Part shown: positions 8,250 through 15,983 of the stretch, in pieces
How the letters are laid out: each line of letters starts with the position of its first letter
How positions within the stretch are numbered: position 1 is the stretch's first letter
Source: Acetobacter malorum
GTDB taxonomy: Bacteria; Pseudomonadota; Alphaproteobacteria; Acetobacterales; Acetobacteraceae
Length of the DNA: 64,000 bases
NCBI RefSeq assembly: GCF_002153605.1
Contig: NZ_JOPG01000001.1
Location: 1 to 64,000 of the forward strand
Direction: 5' to 3'
Position numbers and translations under genes: made by a program
The notes under the pieces: model-generated
Seen by the model: the letters and a program-made list of their open reading frames with translations, nothing else
What the model was told of the DNA's origin: nothing
The model's database searches: none

Positions 8250-9071
8250 ATGACGCAGGAGATCAGCTGGACCTCGGAAGAAACGGTGGAAGATCAGGTC
8301 ATCGGACCGGGTCCTGAACCGACGACCCTGAACGCCCCGCACGCGCCCGGCCATGGCCTGTTTGCCAACGGTATTGGCAAATCCTACAAAAAGCGCGAGG
8401 TGGTGAAGAACGTCTCCATCGAGGTGCATCGTGGCGAGGCCGTTGGTCTGCTCGGGCCGAACGGCGCCGGCAAAACCACCAGCTTTTATATGATTGTGGG
8501 TCTTGTACAGCCTGATACCGGCTCCATCACGCTGGATGGGGCGGATATTACGCAGCTGCCCATGTATCGGCGCGCGCGGCTGGGCATTGGCTACCTGCCG
8601 CAGGAAGCCAGCATTTTCCGTGGCCTGAATGTTGAACAGAACATCATGGCCGCACTGGAAGTCGTGGAGCGTGACCCGGACCAACGGGAAGTGATGCTGG
8701 ATGGCCTGCTGAGTGAATTCGGCATTTCCCACCTGCGTCGCTCCCCCTCCCTCGCCCTTTCAGGCGGTGAACGGCGGCGTCTGGAAATTGCCCGCGCACT
8801 GGCCAGCCAGCCGCATTACATCCTGCTGGATGAGCCGCTGGCGGGGATTGACCCCATTGCGGTGGGCGAAATCCGAGACCTCGTCTCGCACCTGAAAGAC
8901 CGCGGCATTGGCGTGCTGATTACCGACCATAACGTGCGTGAGACACTGGAAGTGATCGACCGCGCCTACATCATGCACAGCGGGCAGGTGCTGATGCAGG
9001 GCGTGCCGGAAGAGATTGTGGCGCATGAGGACGTGCGCCGTGTGTATCTGGGCGAGAGCTTCTCGCTCTAA
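8250..9071 (+). CDS. lptB: LptB, ATPase of the LPS export ABC transporter
   Basis: A 273-residue ABC ATPase with an N-terminal extension of about 38 residues. Walker A is GPNGAGKTT (69-77), the signature is LSGGERRR, Walker B is YILLDEPLAGID, and the H-loop is in LITDHNV. VGLVQPDTGSITLDG and the DEPLAGIDPIAVGEI stretch are typical of LptB. It powers extraction of LPS from the inner membrane with LptF and LptG, which are not in this window. It ends the kdsD-lptC-lptA-lptB block. Its last four bases overlap the convergent small membrane-protein gene. Confidence 0.95.
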   Translation: MTQEISWTSEETVEDQVIGPGPEPTTLNAPHAPGHGLFANGIGKSYKKREVVKNVSIEVHRGEAVGLLGPNGAGKTTSFYMIVGLVQPDTGSITLDGADITQLPMYRRARLGIGYLPQEASIFRGLNVEQNIMAALEVVERDPDQREVMLDGLLSEFGISHLRRSPSLALSGGERRRLEIARALASQPHYILLDEPLAGIDPIAVGEIRDLVSHLKDRGIGVLITDHNVRETLEVIDRAYIMHSGQVLMQGVPEEIVAHEDVRRVYLGESFSL

Positions 9072-9352
9072 CGCCTCCCTTTGGTCACCAGCTGTGGCGG
9101 GGCCATCTCCGGCACGACCGGTGCAGGTTCCAGCGTGATGGGCGGCACTGGCAGGCGGGCGGCATCAGCCTTCGGCTTCTGCTTGACCACCTCTACCGGA
9201 ATAACCACCTTTTCCATCGGCGGCTTATAGTGCGTCATGTACCACATGATGCTGCCGTAAGCGGCCAGCAGCACCAGCAGGATCGCGACTTTGGCCCGCC
9301 ACTTGTGGCGCATTTTGGGCATGTTGACGGGCGGGCTGGATCTTAAAAGCAT
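9068..9352 (-). CDS. Small single-pass membrane protein, unknown function
   Basis: A 94-residue protein with a basic start (KMRHKWRAK), one transmembrane helix (VAILLVLLAAYGSIMWYM, about 22-39) and a periplasmic proline/valine-rich tail (PPITLEPAPVVPEMAPPQ). The layout resembles the N-terminal part of TonB-like or cell-envelope anchor proteins, but no domain is recognisable. The ATG at 9352 has AGGA four bases upstream; an in-frame GTG at 9409 is an alternative. It is transcribed against lptB and sits where other alphaproteobacteria carry rpoN, between lptB and hpf. Confidence 0.6.
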   Translation of the reverse strand: MLLRSSPPVNMPKMRHKWRAKVAILLVLLAAYGSIMWYMTHYKPPMEKVVIPVEVVKQKPKADAARLPVPPITLEPAPVVPEMAPPQLVTKGRR

Positions 9353-9597
9353 GGCATCCTGTCTGGCTTGCAACTCTGTCTTGTGTTGTATGCGCCAGCT
9401 TTCCGGCACAGCAACCCCGAAAGAGGTGGTTTTTTTCAGAGTCTGCCCTTAACGCGGCCGCTATAACGCCAGAATACCCCCGCTGGTTCCTATATTAAAA
9501 CTGTCACAAACCCATAGACAGACCCCCGCCAACCATGCCCAAATACTGGCAGGCATGAGGGAGTCATCCCCGTGTCCTGACGAGTTAAGCCGCCTCC

Positions 9598-9639
9598 GCC
9601 TGAGAGAGGGCTGCATCTGTTACGGCTCCGCGCTCAGGC
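9598..9639. repeat. Inverted repeat in the hpf leader
   Basis: GCCTGAG (9598-9604) pairs with CTCAGGC (9633-9639), 41 bases before the hpf start. It would form a 7-bp stem with a 28-base loop in the hpf transcript. There is no T-run. The rest of the 9353-9679 gap shows no gene and no promoter I can place convincingly. Confidence 0.35.
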
Positions 9640-9679
9640 AAAGACGGTCCTGCTCTTAACCAGCGAGGAACGACATCCG

Positions 9680-10294
9680 ATGCATATTCATGTTTCCGGT
9701 AAACAGATTGCTCTGTCCGATGCGCTCAAACATCGGGTCAATGCTCACCTGGGCGGCCTTGCAGAACGATATTTTGACAAGGCGCTGGAAGCCAATGTGA
9801 CTTTCAGTAAAGCCCGTTCCTTCTTCACCTGCGATATCAACGTGCATGCAGGCCGCGGCCTGACCCTGCGCGGAGAAGGCGAGGCCGCAGACGCGAACGC
9901 CGCGTTTGATGATGCCGCCGAGCATATCGCCAAACGCCTGCGCCGCTACCATCGCCGCGTCACCTCCCACGCCCGCGCCACCAAGACAGCGGAGGCTCCG
10001 CCTGAAACCGGGCGGTCCTATGTGCTGAAATCCACCCCATCCGCTGCGGACACCAAAGCCCAGCAGGACAATGGCGTCGACCATGAAGCCACGGCAGAAG
10101 CCGAAACCTACGCCGCCATTATTGCGGAACACACCACGGATATCCCCACCCTGAGCGTGAGTGAGGCCGTCATGCGGCTGGATCTCGCCGCATGCAGCAT
10201 TCTGCTGTTCCGTAACCGCAAAAATCAGCAGATCAATCTGGTTTACCGGCGGGATGACGGGAATATCGGCTGGGTGGATACGGGGCCGTCCTGA
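9680..10294 (+). CDS. hpf: Ribosome hibernation-promoting factor, long form
   Basis: A 204-residue protein. The N-terminal RaiA/HPF domain (about 1-105, beginning MHIHVSGKQIALSDALKHRV) binds in the decoding channel of the 30S subunit. After a linker, the C-terminal domain (about 145-204; LSVSEAVMRLDL, VYRRDDGNIGWVDTG) is the dimerisation domain of long HPF, which joins ribosomes into inactive 100S particles in stationary phase or stress. A GCGAGGAACGAC ribosome binding site precedes the start. In many proteobacteria hpf lies between rpoN and ptsN; neither neighbour is here. A strong terminator follows. Confidence 0.93.
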   Translation: MHIHVSGKQIALSDALKHRVNAHLGGLAERYFDKALEANVTFSKARSFFTCDINVHAGRGLTLRGEGEAADANAAFDDAAEHIAKRLRRYHRRVTSHARATKTAEAPPETGRSYVLKSTPSAADTKAQQDNGVDHEATAEAETYAAIIAEHTTDIPTLSVSEAVMRLDLAACSILLFRNRKNQQINLVYRRDDGNIGWVDTGPS

Positions 10295-10326
10295 AGGACG
10301 TCCTCACCCTTTTTTCCACAAAAATA

Positions 10327-10371
10327 CCCTGCCACATGACGGAATTTTCTTCCGGATGTGGCAGGGTTTTT
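10327..10371. terminator. Intrinsic terminator after hpf, probably bidirectional
   Basis: CCCTGCCACAT (10327-10337) pairs with ATGTGGCAGGG (10356-10366), with an inner CGGA/TCCG stem, followed by TTTTT on the plus strand. An AAAA run on the left side allows use from the minus strand for the convergent DUF1150/hsp20 unit. Confidence 0.88.
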
Positions 10372-10395
10372 CATAAGCTGGTCTTGCCCGAAGGC

Positions 10396-10662
10396 TTACT
10401 GGAGGCTGGCTGGCACCATATCGTGCTGGAGAATAACCCCCCACGCGGTTTCCAGATCATCCACCACCGCCAGCGGTGAGCCATCGGCTGCATGGATGGC
10501 GCAGCCTTCCTCGCCATCTTCTGTCAGAGCCGGGCGCACATAGGCGACATTGGCAACCCCCAGAGACCGAAACTGATTTTCGGAAAGCTGATGGACATCC
10601 AACGGTTTATCCGACTCATCGGGCATAAGAACAACACGTCCGTTGCGGGTCGTGACTCTCAT
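10396..10662 (-). CDS. DUF1150-family protein
   Basis: An 88-residue protein of the alphaproteobacterial DUF1150 family; the visible core is LGVANVAYVRPALTEDGEEG followed by AVVDDLETAWGVILQHDMVP. An AAGGAGA ribosome binding site lies six bases before the ATG. The gene directly follows an Hsp20 gene on the same strand, a pairing that recurs in alphaproteobacteria and suggests stress co-expression. The function is not known. No catalytic motif or membrane segment is seen. Confidence 0.82.
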   Translation of the reverse strand: MRVTTRNGRVVLMPDESDKPLDVHQLSENQFRSLGVANVAYVRPALTEDGEEGCAIHAADGSPLAVVDDLETAWGVILQHDMVPASLQ

Positions 10663-10738
10663 GGTGTCTCCTTTCCGTATCTAGAAAGCCAACGCAGGCT
10701 GGCGGAAAAAGATCCCCGCCCGTCCTGCGCCGGGCTTT

Positions 10739-11230
10739 TCAGTCCTCCACCACCGTATGCAACATACGGGAGGTGCGCGGCTTCAGCCCGCTGGCCGAGG
10801 CCGCTGCACTTTTTGGGGTGCCGGGCTGCATGATCTCAATCCGCTTGACGCGCACTTCCGGCTGCGGGCGGAACAGATCAATATGCAGCAGGCCGTTATC
10901 CAGCCAGGCCCCGCCAATTTCTATACCCTCGGCCAGCACAAACGCCTTCTGGAACTGGCGGGAGGCAATGCCGCGGTGCAGATAGACATGCTCTTCACCA
11001 TCTTCCACCTGCCGGCCACGGATCACCAGCTGGTTGTCTTCCTGCGTTATCTGGAGGTCATCCATCCGGAAGCCCGCAACGGCCAGCGTAATCCGCAGCC
11101 CGTTGGGGGCAATCTGTTCAATATTATAGGGTGGATACCCATCACCGTTGCCCTTGCTGGCCCGTTCGAGCATCTGCTCGAGGTGGTCAAAACCAAGGAA
11201 CATGGGTGAGCCAAATACTCTGCCAGACAT
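10739..11230 (-). CDS. Hsp20/IbpA-type small heat-shock protein
   Basis: A 163-residue alpha-crystallin-domain chaperone. The N-terminus contains FDHLEQMLERA; the crystallin domain runs from about 35 to 130 (YNIEQIAPNGLRITLAVAGF, then EDNQLVIRGRQ and LHRGIASRQFQKAFVLAEGI). It holds unfolding proteins during heat stress without ATP. It heads a two-gene unit with the DUF1150 gene. Upstream lie a sigma-32-like promoter and a short leader that can pair over the ribosome binding site, so both transcription and translation are likely heat-controlled. The C-terminal tail lacks a clear IxI motif but ends in SRMLHTVVED. Confidence 0.92.
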   Translation of the reverse strand: MSGRVFGSPMFLGFDHLEQMLERASKGNGDGYPPYNIEQIAPNGLRITLAVAGFRMDDLQITQEDNQLVIRGRQVEDGEEHVYLHRGIASRQFQKAFVLAEGIEIGGAWLDNGLLHIDLFRPQPEVRVKRIEIMQPGTPKSAAASASGLKPRTSRMLHTVVED

Positions 11231-11290
11231 AAAGCCTCCCCTTTCTGAGCGAGACAGAAACCGGACCCTTCATGGCATCCGGCTTTCCTC
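11231..11290 (-). promoter_or_regulatory. Candidate ROSE-like RNA thermometer in the hsp20 leader
   Basis: Reading the minus strand toward the hsp20 ATG, GAAAGCCGGA and TCCGGTTTC form a 9-bp stem with one bulged G. The second part contains TCGCT, matching the UYGCU anti-Shine-Dalgarno signature of ROSE elements, then the purine-rich GGGGAGG ribosome binding site. GTCTC can pair with GAGGC across that site. ROSE elements are known before Hsp20 genes in alphaproteobacteria. The pairing over the ribosome binding site is short, so this is a candidate only. Confidence 0.45.
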
Positions 11291-11293
11291 ACG

Positions 11294-11321
11294 ATATGGG
11301 ACACACGCGGCCAAACGCAAG
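11294..11321 (-). promoter_or_regulatory. Sigma-32 (RpoH)-type promoter of hsp20
   Basis: On the minus strand CTTGCG is followed after 14 bases by TCCCATAT, close to the heat-shock sigma-factor pattern CTTGAA-N13-17-CCCCATNT. Its place 64 bases before the hsp20 start, directly ahead of the putative thermometer leader, supports the call. Confidence 0.7.
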
Positions 11322-11472
11322 ACTGCACGGAAGCTCACGCATGCCTGAAAAGGCCCCTCAGGCGGCTTTGCACACCATACAGGAGCAGAGTGCGGCATAT
11401 TTCCCACGCTTTTTGTGTCGTCAGCGCCATCTCCCTCTGGCGCAGGCGGGCGCGGGAGGTTAAATCGGGCGT

Positions 11473-12033
11473 ATGACAGACGCAGCCATGACAGATGCAG
11501 CTTTTTCCGCTGCGGCGGCAGATGCCGCTCCTATGCCCATTCTCATTGCCCCGCATGCCGTGCTGCGGCGCAAGACGCGTGAGGTAAAACCGGAAGATAT
11601 GGCGGACATCCGCCGGGTTCTGCCCAGCATGTTTTCCGCCATGTATGCCGCCCCCGGCATCGGGCTGGCCGCCCCGCAGGTGGGCCTCGGCCTGCGTTTT
11701 GCGCTGGTTGATCTGGGCGAGGAAGATGCGCGCGAGCCGATCGTGATGATCAACCCGGAAGTAATTGCCGAGACGGAAACACTGGCCGCGCGGGAGGAAG
11801 GCTGCCTTTCCCTGCCCAACCAGTATGCGGAAGTGACACGCCCGGAAAAGGTGCGCGTGCAGTGGCGCACTGTGGGTGGCGATGTGATGGAGCGTGAAGT
11901 GGACGGCCTGCTGGCCACCTGCATGCAGCATGAAATTGACCATCTGGAAGGCATCCTGTTTGTGGATCACCTCTCCGTGCTGCGCCGCAACATGATCCTG
12001 CGGCGACTGGCCAAGGAACAGAAGCGGAAATAA
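11473..12033 (+). CDS. def: Peptide deformylase
   Basis: A 186-residue metalloenzyme that removes the formyl group from the N-terminal methionine of new proteins. All three motifs are present: [10 protein letters not shown] (about 57-66), EGCLSLP (with the metal-binding cysteine, about 109-115) and QHEIDHLEG (two metal histidines and the catalytic glutamate, about 153-161). About 20 extra Ala/Asp-rich residues precede the usual start; the ATG at 11473 has GGGAGGT 13 bases upstream, and the ATG at 11488 is an alternative. It is followed by fmt after 16 bases, so formylation and deformylation genes are paired. Confidence 0.95.
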   Translation: MTDAAMTDAAFSAAAADAAPMPILIAPHAVLRRKTREVKPEDMADIRRVLPSMFSAMYAAPGIGLAAPQVGLGLRFALVDLGEEDAREPIVMINPEVIAETETLAAREEGCLSLPNQYAEVTRPEKVRVQWRTVGGDVMEREVDGLLATCMQHEIDHLEGILFVDHLSVLRRNMILRRLAKEQKRK

Positions 12034-12049
12034 GCCGGAGGGCTGGCAC

Positions 12050-12997
12050 ATGCGTCTTATCTTCATGGGCACACCGGATTTTGCGGTCCCTGCCCTGCAC
12101 GCCCTCCATGCCGCAGGGCACGAGATTGTCGCTGTGTATTCCCAGCCCCCGCGCCCCGCTGGCCGGGGCAAGGCGCTGCGGGCCTCGCCTGTGCAGCAGG
12201 CGGCGGAAGCCCTCGGCCTGCTGGTGCGCCACCCTGAAAAACTGCGCAAAAATGAGGAAGAATGGGCCGCTTTTGCTGCCCTTGAGGCCGATGCTGCCGT
12301 GGTAGCTGCTTATGGCCTCATTCTGCCGCAGGTCATGCTGGACGCGCCGCGCCTTGGCTGCCTGAATATCCATGCCAGCCTGTTGCCGCGCTGGCGTGGA
12401 GCCTCACCCATTCAGAGTTCTATTCTGGCGGGCGATAAAGAAAGCGGCGTGACCATCATGCAGATGGAAGCGGGCCTTGATACCGGCCCCATGCTGCTGC
12501 GTGAGGCCGTGCCCATTACGCCCGAGACCACCGCCACCAGTCTGCATGACGCGCTCAGCGCCATCGGCGGGCAACTGGCCGTGCGCGTGCTGGCCGAACG
12601 CCCTACCCCCACGCCTCAACCGGAAGAGGGCGTGACATACGCCCCTATGCTGACGCGGGAAGATGGCCGTCTGGACTGGTCCCAGTCTGCCGCAGCGCTG
12701 GACCTGCGTATTCGTGCCCTCACGCCCTGGCCCGGCACCTTTACCGTGCAGGCTGACGGCACCGTGCTGAAAATTGGCGCGGCTACCCCGTTGCCCGACC
12801 GCAAGCACACCGCCACCCCTGGCATTGCGCTGGATGACGCCCTGACCATTGCCTGTGGGGACGGCGCGCTCCGCCTGACCCGCCTGCAAAAGCCCGGTCG
12901 CGGCATGATGGATGCTGATGCTTTCCTGCGCGGCCAGCCTATGCCCGCAGGCACGCGCCTGTATCACACGCCGCCAGCCGCTCCCGCCTCCGAATGA
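12050..12997 (+). CDS. fmt: Methionyl-tRNA formyltransferase
   Basis: A 315-residue enzyme. [19 protein letters not shown] opens the formyltransferase fold. [12 protein letters not shown] and [17 protein letters not shown], with the catalytic Asn-His pair, lie near 85-120, and [11 protein letters not shown] near 140. The C-terminal tRNA-binding domain begins near 205. It transfers a formyl group from 10-formyltetrahydrofolate to Met-tRNA(fMet) for initiation. It sits between def and truA; its stop overlaps the truA start (ATGA). Confidence 0.96.
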   Translation: MRLIFMGTPDFAVPALHALHAAGHEIVAVYSQPPRPAGRGKALRASPVQQAAEALGLLVRHPEKLRKNEEEWAAFAALEADAAVVAAYGLILPQVMLDAPRLGCLNIHASLLPRWRGASPIQSSILAGDKESGVTIMQMEAGLDTGPMLLREAVPITPETTATSLHDALSAIGGQLAVRVLAERPTPTPQPEEGVTYAPMLTREDGRLDWSQSAAALDLRIRALTPWPGTFTVQADGTVLKIGAATPLPDRKHTATPGIALDDALTIACGDGALRLTRLQKPGRGMMDADAFLRGQPMPAGTRLYHTPPAAPASE

Positions 12998-13860
12998 CAG
13001 AGCTGCCGTCGTTTCTCTCCGAACCCTCGCCCGTTTTTCCGTCTGATCCCCACAAGGATGCCCAGACTGATCAGGCGTTCCAGCGCTGGGCCGTTAAAAT
13101 CGAATATGACGGCACGGGTCTCGTCGGCTGGCAGAAGCAGAGTGTGGGCACCTCCGTGCAGGGCCTGCTGGAAGCTGCGGCCACCCGGATGGCTAATGGA
13201 CGGCGCGTTTCCAGCATTACGGCCGGGCGGACAGATGCCGGCGTGCATGCCACAGGGCAGGTCGCGCATCTGGACTTCCCCGCAGATATGAACCTCGCCC
13301 CCCATATCGTCCGTGACGGACTGAGCTACCATCTGAAGCCCCACCCCGTGGCCGTGCTTCAGGCCGCGCTTGTCACGGAAAAATGGAGCGCACGGTTTTC
13401 CGCTACATGGCGCTCCTACCTCTACCGCATTATCAACCGGCCCTCACCGCCTGCTCTTGGGGCCACCCATATGTGGCATGTGCGCGCCCGCCTGAATCTG
13501 GACCGGATGCGGCAGGGTGCGGACAGGCTGGTGGGCACGCATGATTTTACGTCCTTCCGGGCCGCGGCCTGTCAGGCCAGAAACCCGGTCCGCACGCTGG
13601 ACAGCCTGACAGTGGAACGTGTGGGAGAGGAAGTGCACATCCGCACCCGCGCGCGGTCCTTCCTGCACCATCAGGTGCGGAACATGGTAGGCACGCTGGT
13701 CCTTGTGGGCAGAGAACGCTGGGACCCGGAACGCATTACCGCAGCGCTGGAAGCCCGCTCCCGCACAGCTGGCGGCCCAACAGCCCCGGCGGAAGGCCTG
13801 TATCTGACCGGCGTAGGCTATAACCCTGACCCGTTTGCGGACCCGCCAACCTCATACTAG
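12994..13860 (+). CDS. truA: tRNA pseudouridine(38-40) synthase TruA
   Basis: A 288-residue enzyme with an N-terminal extension of about 25 residues before the domain start [16 protein letters not shown]. The catalytic aspartate is in [15 protein letters not shown] (about 74-88). [11 protein letters not shown] and the C-terminal [17 protein letters not shown] are also family-typical. It makes pseudouridine at positions 38-40 of the tRNA anticodon stem-loop. It is the last gene of def-fmt-truA, four bases overlapping fmt. It converges on a nitronate monooxygenase gene with only 32 bases between them and no visible hairpin terminator. Confidence 0.94.
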   Translation: MTELPSFLSEPSPVFPSDPHKDAQTDQAFQRWAVKIEYDGTGLVGWQKQSVGTSVQGLLEAAATRMANGRRVSSITAGRTDAGVHATGQVAHLDFPADMNLAPHIVRDGLSYHLKPHPVAVLQAALVTEKWSARFSATWRSYLYRIINRPSPPALGATHMWHVRARLNLDRMRQGADRLVGTHDFTSFRAAACQARNPVRTLDSLTVERVGEEVHIRTRARSFLHHQVRNMVGTLVLVGRERWDPERITAALEARSRTAGGPTAPAEGLYLTGVGYNPDPFADPPTSY

Positions 13861-13892
13861 CCCTGTGCGGAAACACGCAGCCCGCCACGTCA

Positions 13893-14987
13893 TCACACCA
13901 AACTTTTCCGCTCCATCTGGCGCGCTCGCCGCTTCAGAATTTCCGTGTATTCCGCCTGAATTTCCCGGACCAACCGGGCCGCTGGCAGAGCACGGGCCAG
14001 CGGTGCGCCCTGCCCGGCCCAGTATGCGCCAAAACCTGCCTCGCCGTGGGTTCGGGCTGCTCTGGCCAGCGCCTTCCCGGCATCATACGCAATGGGATAA
14101 TCCGGGCACGGTGGCACGTCGGGCCGCTCAGCAAGTTCCGTAAAGCGGTTGGACAGCCCCCGCGCTGGCCGACCGGAAATCAGGCTGACCATACGAGTGT
14201 GAAAAGCCGACGGCCCCATCAGGGCTTTTCTATATCCCTCATCCAAACCCGTTTCCGGGCAGAGCAGAAACGCCGTGCCCATCTGCGCCGCAACCGCGCC
14301 CAGATCAAGCACTGCCGCCAGCCCGGCCCCATCCATAATTCCGCCAGCGGCAATCACCGGCCCATGACACTGGCGGCTGAGCAGACGGACCAGCGGCAAA
14401 GTGCCCAGTGCATCGTCCGGGGCATGCGGGTCAAACATGCCCCGATGCCCTCCGGCCTCAACGCCCTGTGCAATGACCGCATCCATTCCGGCAGCTTCCG
14501 CCGCCAGTGCCTCGGCAGGGCTGGTGACAGTCGCCAGAAGGAAAGCCCCCGTTTGTTTGAGGGCCATGACAGAGGCATCTGGGGGCAGTCCGAAATGGAA
14601 GCTGATGACAGGCGGTTTGACTTCCAGAAGAAGCGCCAGCATCTCCGGGTCATCCAGAAAACTTGTGTAGGGTGAAGACAGTTTTTCTGGCGGTGTCTCG
14701 TCGTACTCTACAAAAACAGGCGTCAGCCAGTGCAGCCAGCGTGCCTCACGCTCTGCATCTGCTCTGGGCGTAGGATGCACGAACAGATTGACGTTAAAGG
14801 GCCGGTCCGTTCTGGCGCGCACCTCCGCAATCAGGGCCCGTGCCTGCTCAGGCTTTGTCGCGCCAAGCCCCAACGCGCCCAACCCACCCGCATTAGACAC
14901 TTCCGCTGCAAGCTGTGGCGTGGACACACCAGCCATCGGAGCCTGAAAGACCGGAACTCTCAGGCCGAGTTGTTCAAGAAGGGGCAT
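13893..14987 (-). CDS. Nitronate monooxygenase / NAD(P)H-dependent flavin oxidoreductase
   Basis: A 364-residue TIM-barrel flavoprotein of the 2-nitropropane dioxygenase family. VPVFQAPMAGVSTPQLAAEV opens the barrel, AVIAQGVEAGGHRG (about 170-185) binds flavin, and PVIAAGGIMDGAGLAAVL and AQMGTAFLLCPE provide phosphate-binding loops. Known chemistry: FMN-dependent oxidation of alkyl nitronates, a detoxifying reaction; some relatives are enoyl reductases. I start at the ATG at 14987, seven bases after the LysR stop; the in-frame TTG at 15017 would overlap that gene. It is probably co-transcribed with the LysR regulator. Confidence 0.88.
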   Translation of the reverse strand: MPLLEQLGLRVPVFQAPMAGVSTPQLAAEVSNAGGLGALGLGATKPEQARALIAEVRARTDRPFNVNLFVHPTPRADAEREARWLHWLTPVFVEYDETPPEKLSSPYTSFLDDPEMLALLLEVKPPVISFHFGLPPDASVMALKQTGAFLLATVTSPAEALAAEAAGMDAVIAQGVEAGGHRGMFDPHAPDDALGTLPLVRLLSRQCHGPVIAAGGIMDGAGLAAVLDLGAVAAQMGTAFLLCPETGLDEGYRKALMGPSAFHTRMVSLISGRPARGLSNRFTELAERPDVPPCPDYPIAYDAGKALARAARTHGEAGFGAYWAGQGAPLARALPAARLVREIQAEYTEILKRRARQMERKSLV

Positions 14988-14994
14988 AAGTTCT

Positions 14995-15876
14995 TCAGTC
15001 CGCAGAACGTTGGGCAATAAAATCCGTCAGAGCCTCAACGGCCTGACTGCGGTACCGTTCCTTGTGTCGCAGGCCGAAGAACACCCGCGGCCCAAAGGAC
15101 ACAGGCGCTGCGTGCAACGTGCCTGCCGCCAGCGCGGGGGCCACCACGAGTGAGGACAAACCCGCAATCCCCGCCCCGGCCTCCACTGCCGTGCGCACAC
15201 TCTCGTTAGAGGGCAGAACCAGCGCCTCATGCAGGGTTTCCGGTTCCACGCCAATCTGCCGCAGGCAGTCATCCAGAGTAGACCGGGTGCCGGATCCCTG
15301 CTCCCGCATAATCCAGCGAGCTTTTTGCAAAGCCTCTGGCGTGCAGCTGTGTGCCTCAAACGGCGTGGACTGCACCAGCACCAGCTGATCCTGCGCAATA
15401 GGCCACTGCGCCAGAACGGGATTGTCCACCTTGCCTTCCACAATCCCCAGATCAGAACGACCAGCCTGCACATGCGCTGCCACCTGCGTGGTATTGCCAA
15501 TTTCCAGCACGATTTCGATATGCGGGAACCGCTCACGGAAGGCCGCCAGCAGTGACGGCAACCAGTAAGCCGCAATGGTCTGGCTGGCCACCACGCGTAA
15601 GGTGCCGCGCTTTAAGCCGCTCAGATCATCCAGCATGGTTTCCGCCGCAGTCACACGGTCCAGAATGATGCGGGCTTCGGCCAGAAACAGCGTTCCGGCT
15701 TCCGTCAGCACAATACCCCGCCCGACACGATGAAACAGGCGGACCCCATGCCGGGCTTCCAAAGCGGCAATCGCGGCCGAGACCGCAGACTGTGTGACAT
15801 GCAGGGCGCGGGCGGCCTCCGTCATGTGTTCACGCTCGGCCACACATAAAAAAATACGAAGCTGCTCCAGTGTCAT
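14995..15876 (-). CDS. LysR-family regulator divergent from a YeiH-type exporter
   Basis: A 293-residue LysR regulator. The winged helix-turn-helix is at residues 1-60 (MTLEQLRIFLCVAEREH, then ARALHVTQSAVSAAIAALE). The effector domain runs from about 88 to 290 (RGTLRVVASQTIAAYWLPSL). It lies head-to-head with a YeiH-family gene, the same pairing as enteric yeiE-yeiH, so it most likely controls that exporter. I use the ATG at 15876, which puts MTLEQLRIF at the N-terminus, as in YeiE and CysL-like proteins; the ATG at 15894 is possible. The inducer is unknown; sulfite is known for enteric YeiE. Confidence 0.9.
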   Translation of the reverse strand: MTLEQLRIFLCVAEREHMTEAARALHVTQSAVSAAIAALEARHGVRLFHRVGRGIVLTEAGTLFLAEARIILDRVTAAETMLDDLSGLKRGTLRVVASQTIAAYWLPSLLAAFRERFPHIEIVLEIGNTTQVAAHVQAGRSDLGIVEGKVDNPVLAQWPIAQDQLVLVQSTPFEAHSCTPEALQKARWIMREQGSGTRSTLDDCLRQIGVEPETLHEALVLPSNESVRTAVEAGAGIAGLSSLVVAPALAAGTLHAAPVSFGPRVFFGLRHKERYRSQAVEALTDFIAQRSAD

Positions 15877-15890
15877 ACCAATCCGCCCCC

Positions 15891-15919
15891 TCATTCATCA
15901 TTTTTACTGATTGGAATGA
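15891..15919. promoter_or_regulatory. Possible LysR-regulator operator (dyad)
   Basis: TCATTC (15891-15896) and GAATGA (15914-15919) form a dyad 17 bases apart in the gap between the divergent LysR and YeiH-type genes. Related ATTGGAAT and GTTGGATT stretches follow to 15945. Placement fits a LysR binding site, but no consensus for this subfamily can be checked here. Confidence 0.35.
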
Positions 15920-15983
15920 GAAAAACAATGCGTTGGATTGATTGATCTTCTGCGCCTAGATCAAACGGCAGAAGGAAATCGAA

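Noticed and set aside
9598-9640. CTGAGA in the hpf leader as a thiamine (TPP) riboswitch
   Set aside because: The other conserved TPP elements are absent and hpf is not a thiamine gene.
11335-12249. 304-codon minus-strand open frame over def
   Set aside because: Antisense to def and the start of fmt, both with complete motifs.
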